Shown here piece by piece: positions 62,671 through 64,000 of a stretch of DNA of 64,000 nt. A program made the translations under genes and the position numbers. The DNA lies in NCBI RefSeq assembly GCF_000333895.2, contig NZ_ANFM02000009.1, forward strand, positions 62,001-126,000, read 5' to 3'. Below the pieces are notes generated by a model. The model searched no databases and had not been told where the DNA came from. It saw nothing but the letters and a program-made list of their open reading frames with translations. Source of the DNA: Grimontia indica (GTDB lineage: Bacteria > Pseudomonadota > Gammaproteobacteria > Enterobacterales > Vibrionaceae). Position 1 is the stretch's first letter, and each line of letters starts with the position of its first letter.

Positions 62671-63351
62671 TTAAACGTCCAGCGATCTGTCGTTCACCCG
62701 CATGTCGAATAGCAACTGGTAGAAAAACTCTTTACGCAGCGTAGAGCTGCTCTCATCAAAACGAATGCCTGCGGTTGGCGGTTCTTTGTCATTGTTCACG
62801 GTAACGACTTTTCCGATGATTACACCTCGTAGATCACTGCCATATTCAATATGAATTTTCAGGGTTTCATCTTCGAAGAAAAGGTGTTCGTCGCCCGAGG
62901 CTGAAAGGCAACAACCTGAAACGGAGTAATCGATTAGCCGTGCTTTGAATGGGCCTTCGTCCGCTTCAGCGCGTAGAGTAAGGTTGGTATCTATACGGGG
63001 TTCCTGCCGGATTTGTCGGTGGGCAATACTTTCCGGCAATGACACAATCAATAGGCGGATGGGCTTTTGAATCACGCCCATGACCAAAGAGCGGAAAGCA
63101 ATTACGTCGCGGAATTCGCTGTCTGTAATGGCTCGGATAATCAGCTCGTTGTTGGGAATAAAAAAGCGTTCGATGATGGGATCCTGACCGCTTGGGCAGT
63201 CAATCAGCAAAAACTGATCTTTACGATAGCCAACAATGCGGGAGGTGACCTGCGTCTTTTTGGGATCGTCAGAAAGCTCGATGTTGAGCCGGGCTCCTAC
63301 TGACAAAAGTCGGTAAAAACTGTCTGTCGAATCTTTCTTCACTGCTTGCAT
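62671..63351 (-). CDS. YcgR-like PilZ c-di-GMP effector
   Basis: A 226-residue cytosolic protein. The N-terminal half (about 15-115) resembles the YcgR/PilZN domain (LSVGARLNIELSDDPKKTQV, RIVGYRKDQFLLIDCPSGQD). The C-terminal PilZ domain has the c-di-GMP binding pair: an arginine motif in HRQIRQEPRID (RxxxR) and DYSVSGCCLSA (D/NxSxxG). It should bind c-di-GMP and modulate motility or another envelope process, as flagellar brake proteins do. The upstream gene on the same strand encodes a binding protein, 27 bases away, so the two may be co-transcribed. Confidence 0.92.
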   Translation of the reverse strand: MQAVKKDSTDSFYRLLSVGARLNIELSDDPKKTQVTSRIVGYRKDQFLLIDCPSGQDPIIERFFIPNNELIIRAITDSEFRDVIAFRSLVMGVIQKPIRLLIVSLPESIAHRQIRQEPRIDTNLTLRAEADEGPFKARLIDYSVSGCCLSASGDEHLFFEDETLKIHIEYGSDLRGVIIGKVVTVNNDKEPPTAGIRFDESSSTLRKEFFYQLLFDMRVNDRSLDV

Positions 63352-63378
63352 ATCGCTACGTTCTCCCGATGGCCGCAG

Positions 63379-64000
63379 TTACAGATAGTCGCTGATGATG
63401 CTTGCCAGCTGACCGTTATTGCGCATCTCTTGTAATCGCTTGTCCATGAATTGTTGCAGTTCTGGGTCAATTCCCGGTGAATAGGCCAAGTGGATGTTGT
63501 ATTTCGGGATCAGGTTGTTAACCTCAAACAGGGTGTAATCGTTTTGAGTGAAGCCAAGGCGTTTGAGGTGGTATTTCAGCCTGAGATCCATTTCAACGAA
63601 GCCGCCGACACTTTTAAGGCGATCAACCACACGGAAAGCCGAATCGTAGTTCTTGACCCGTACTTCACTGACTGCCCCTTTTTCTATTTGCTCTTCAAGG
63701 CCGGGATAGTCGAACCCGAACAGGAGCACCGCGATTTTTCCGTTTAAATCTTCCGGGGTTTGGTAAACAAAATCAGAATCTGCCCGGCTGAGGATGCTGT
63801 GCTCAACTTCTAAAATCGGGTATGCGGAAAGATTGGCGGCCTGCATATCGCCCCAAGCGGGGCTGCCATAGGTGACCCAATTTTTGTCTTTATGCTTATT
63901 GAGCTCGGCAAGATAGCGATTAAACGGATAAGTGTGGATGACCAATTGGTGCTCAGTGCCGTCGAAAGCCTGTTTTAAAACATCGGTGACAATGCCACGA
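63379..64000 (-). CDS. SBP_bac_3-type periplasmic binding protein, truncated by the window edge
   Basis: The frame stays open to the right edge, so the N-terminus and signal peptide lie outside the window; about 207 residues are visible. The first visible segment, RGIVTDVLKQAFDGTEHQLV, then IHTYPFNRYLAELNKHKDKN and NWVTYGSPAW match the start of family 3 solute-binding domains. DLNGKIAVLLFGFDYPGLEE, DRLKSVGGFVEMDLRLKYHL and DPELQQFMDKRLQEMRNNGQ are the usual middle and C-terminal helices. It is probably periplasmic. The PilZ gene follows 27 bases downstream, so it may be another sensory binding protein of a c-di-GMP pathway rather than a transport protein. Confidence 0.8.
   Translation of the reverse strand, partial: RGIVTDVLKQAFDGTEHQLVIHTYPFNRYLAELNKHKDKNWVTYGSPAWGDMQAANLSAYPILEVEHSILSRADSDFVYQTPEDLNGKIAVLLFGFDYPGLEEQIEKGAVSEVRVKNYDSAFRVVDRLKSVGGFVEMDLRLKYHLKRLGFTQNDYTLFEVNNLIPKYNIHLAYSPGIDPELQQFMDKRLQEMRNNGQLASIISDYL

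Overview
The window looks like chromosome of a marine gammaproteobacterium of the Vibrionaceae. The evidence is a LuxP-like periplasmic protein, many c-di-GMP proteins paired with periplasmic binding proteins (an arrangement best known from Vibrio), MltC, DgkA, a YfaZ-type porin and moderate GC content. Grimontia or Enterovibrio are plausible genera, but this is inference from gene content and I could not test it. I see no rRNA, tRNA, CRISPR array, prophage or intact transposase.

Layout. 1-4.4 kb: edge of a DUF3291 gene, a secreted phytase-like esterase, a GNAT acetyltransferase, a transglutaminase-like protein and a DUF350 protein. 4.5-7.4 kb: an operon of a periplasmic PepSY protein with an Asp/His tract, a small membrane protein, an OmpR-type regulator and a histidine kinase. 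7.6-12.4 kb: a LuxP-like binding protein divergent from a second sugar-type binding protein that overlaps a membrane GGDEF-EAL protein. 12.6-16.4 kb: MsrA, a periplasmic rhodanese, MltC and LhgO. 16.5-20.3 kb: a large MASE1-PAS-GGDEF-EAL protein with degenerate active sites. 20.4-31.8 kb: metabolic and envelope genes (MazG-like, DedA plus ATP-grasp, DinB, NRDE, YHS, an OlsF-type acyltransferase, a ketopantoate-reductase-like protein, YfaZ, DUF445, a PEP-mutase-like enzyme, orphans). 31.8-39.7 kb: a hybrid kinase, DUF6614 and REC-EAL operon, then a second binding protein plus GGDEF-EAL pair. 40-44 kb: an envelope operon (DUF3047, barrel protein, Omp85-type barrel, DUF4056). 44-46.6 kb: DgkA, DUF2059, a glutaredoxin-like protein and an SDR. 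46.7-57.5 kb: a complete galactoside locus (lacZ, GH36 alpha-galactosidase, LacI-type regulator, CUT1 ABC transporter). 57.5-64 kb: a mobile-element copy, a cupin, an EamA exporter with an AraC regulator, DUF2750, 4-hydroxyphenylpyruvate dioxygenase, a YcgR-like PilZ protein and a binding protein cut by the right edge.

How it fits together. The dominant theme is conversion of periplasmic ligand signals into c-di-GMP output. Four periplasmic binding proteins lie next to or overlap c-di-GMP genes, and there are four GGDEF/EAL-type proteins and one PilZ effector. The second theme is sugar acquisition: the galactoside genes diverge from a region holding a LacI-type operator, with import on one side and hydrolysis, regulation and the ATPase on the other. 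A non-coding element of about 266 bp with terminal inverted repeats occurs twice, plus one isolated terminus; it is a probable MITE. The best candidates for something undescribed are the LuxP-like/PBP/GGDEF-EAL module with an altered ligand pocket, the degenerate MASE1 receptor-like protein, and the PepSY two-component operon with matching acidic/His tracts.
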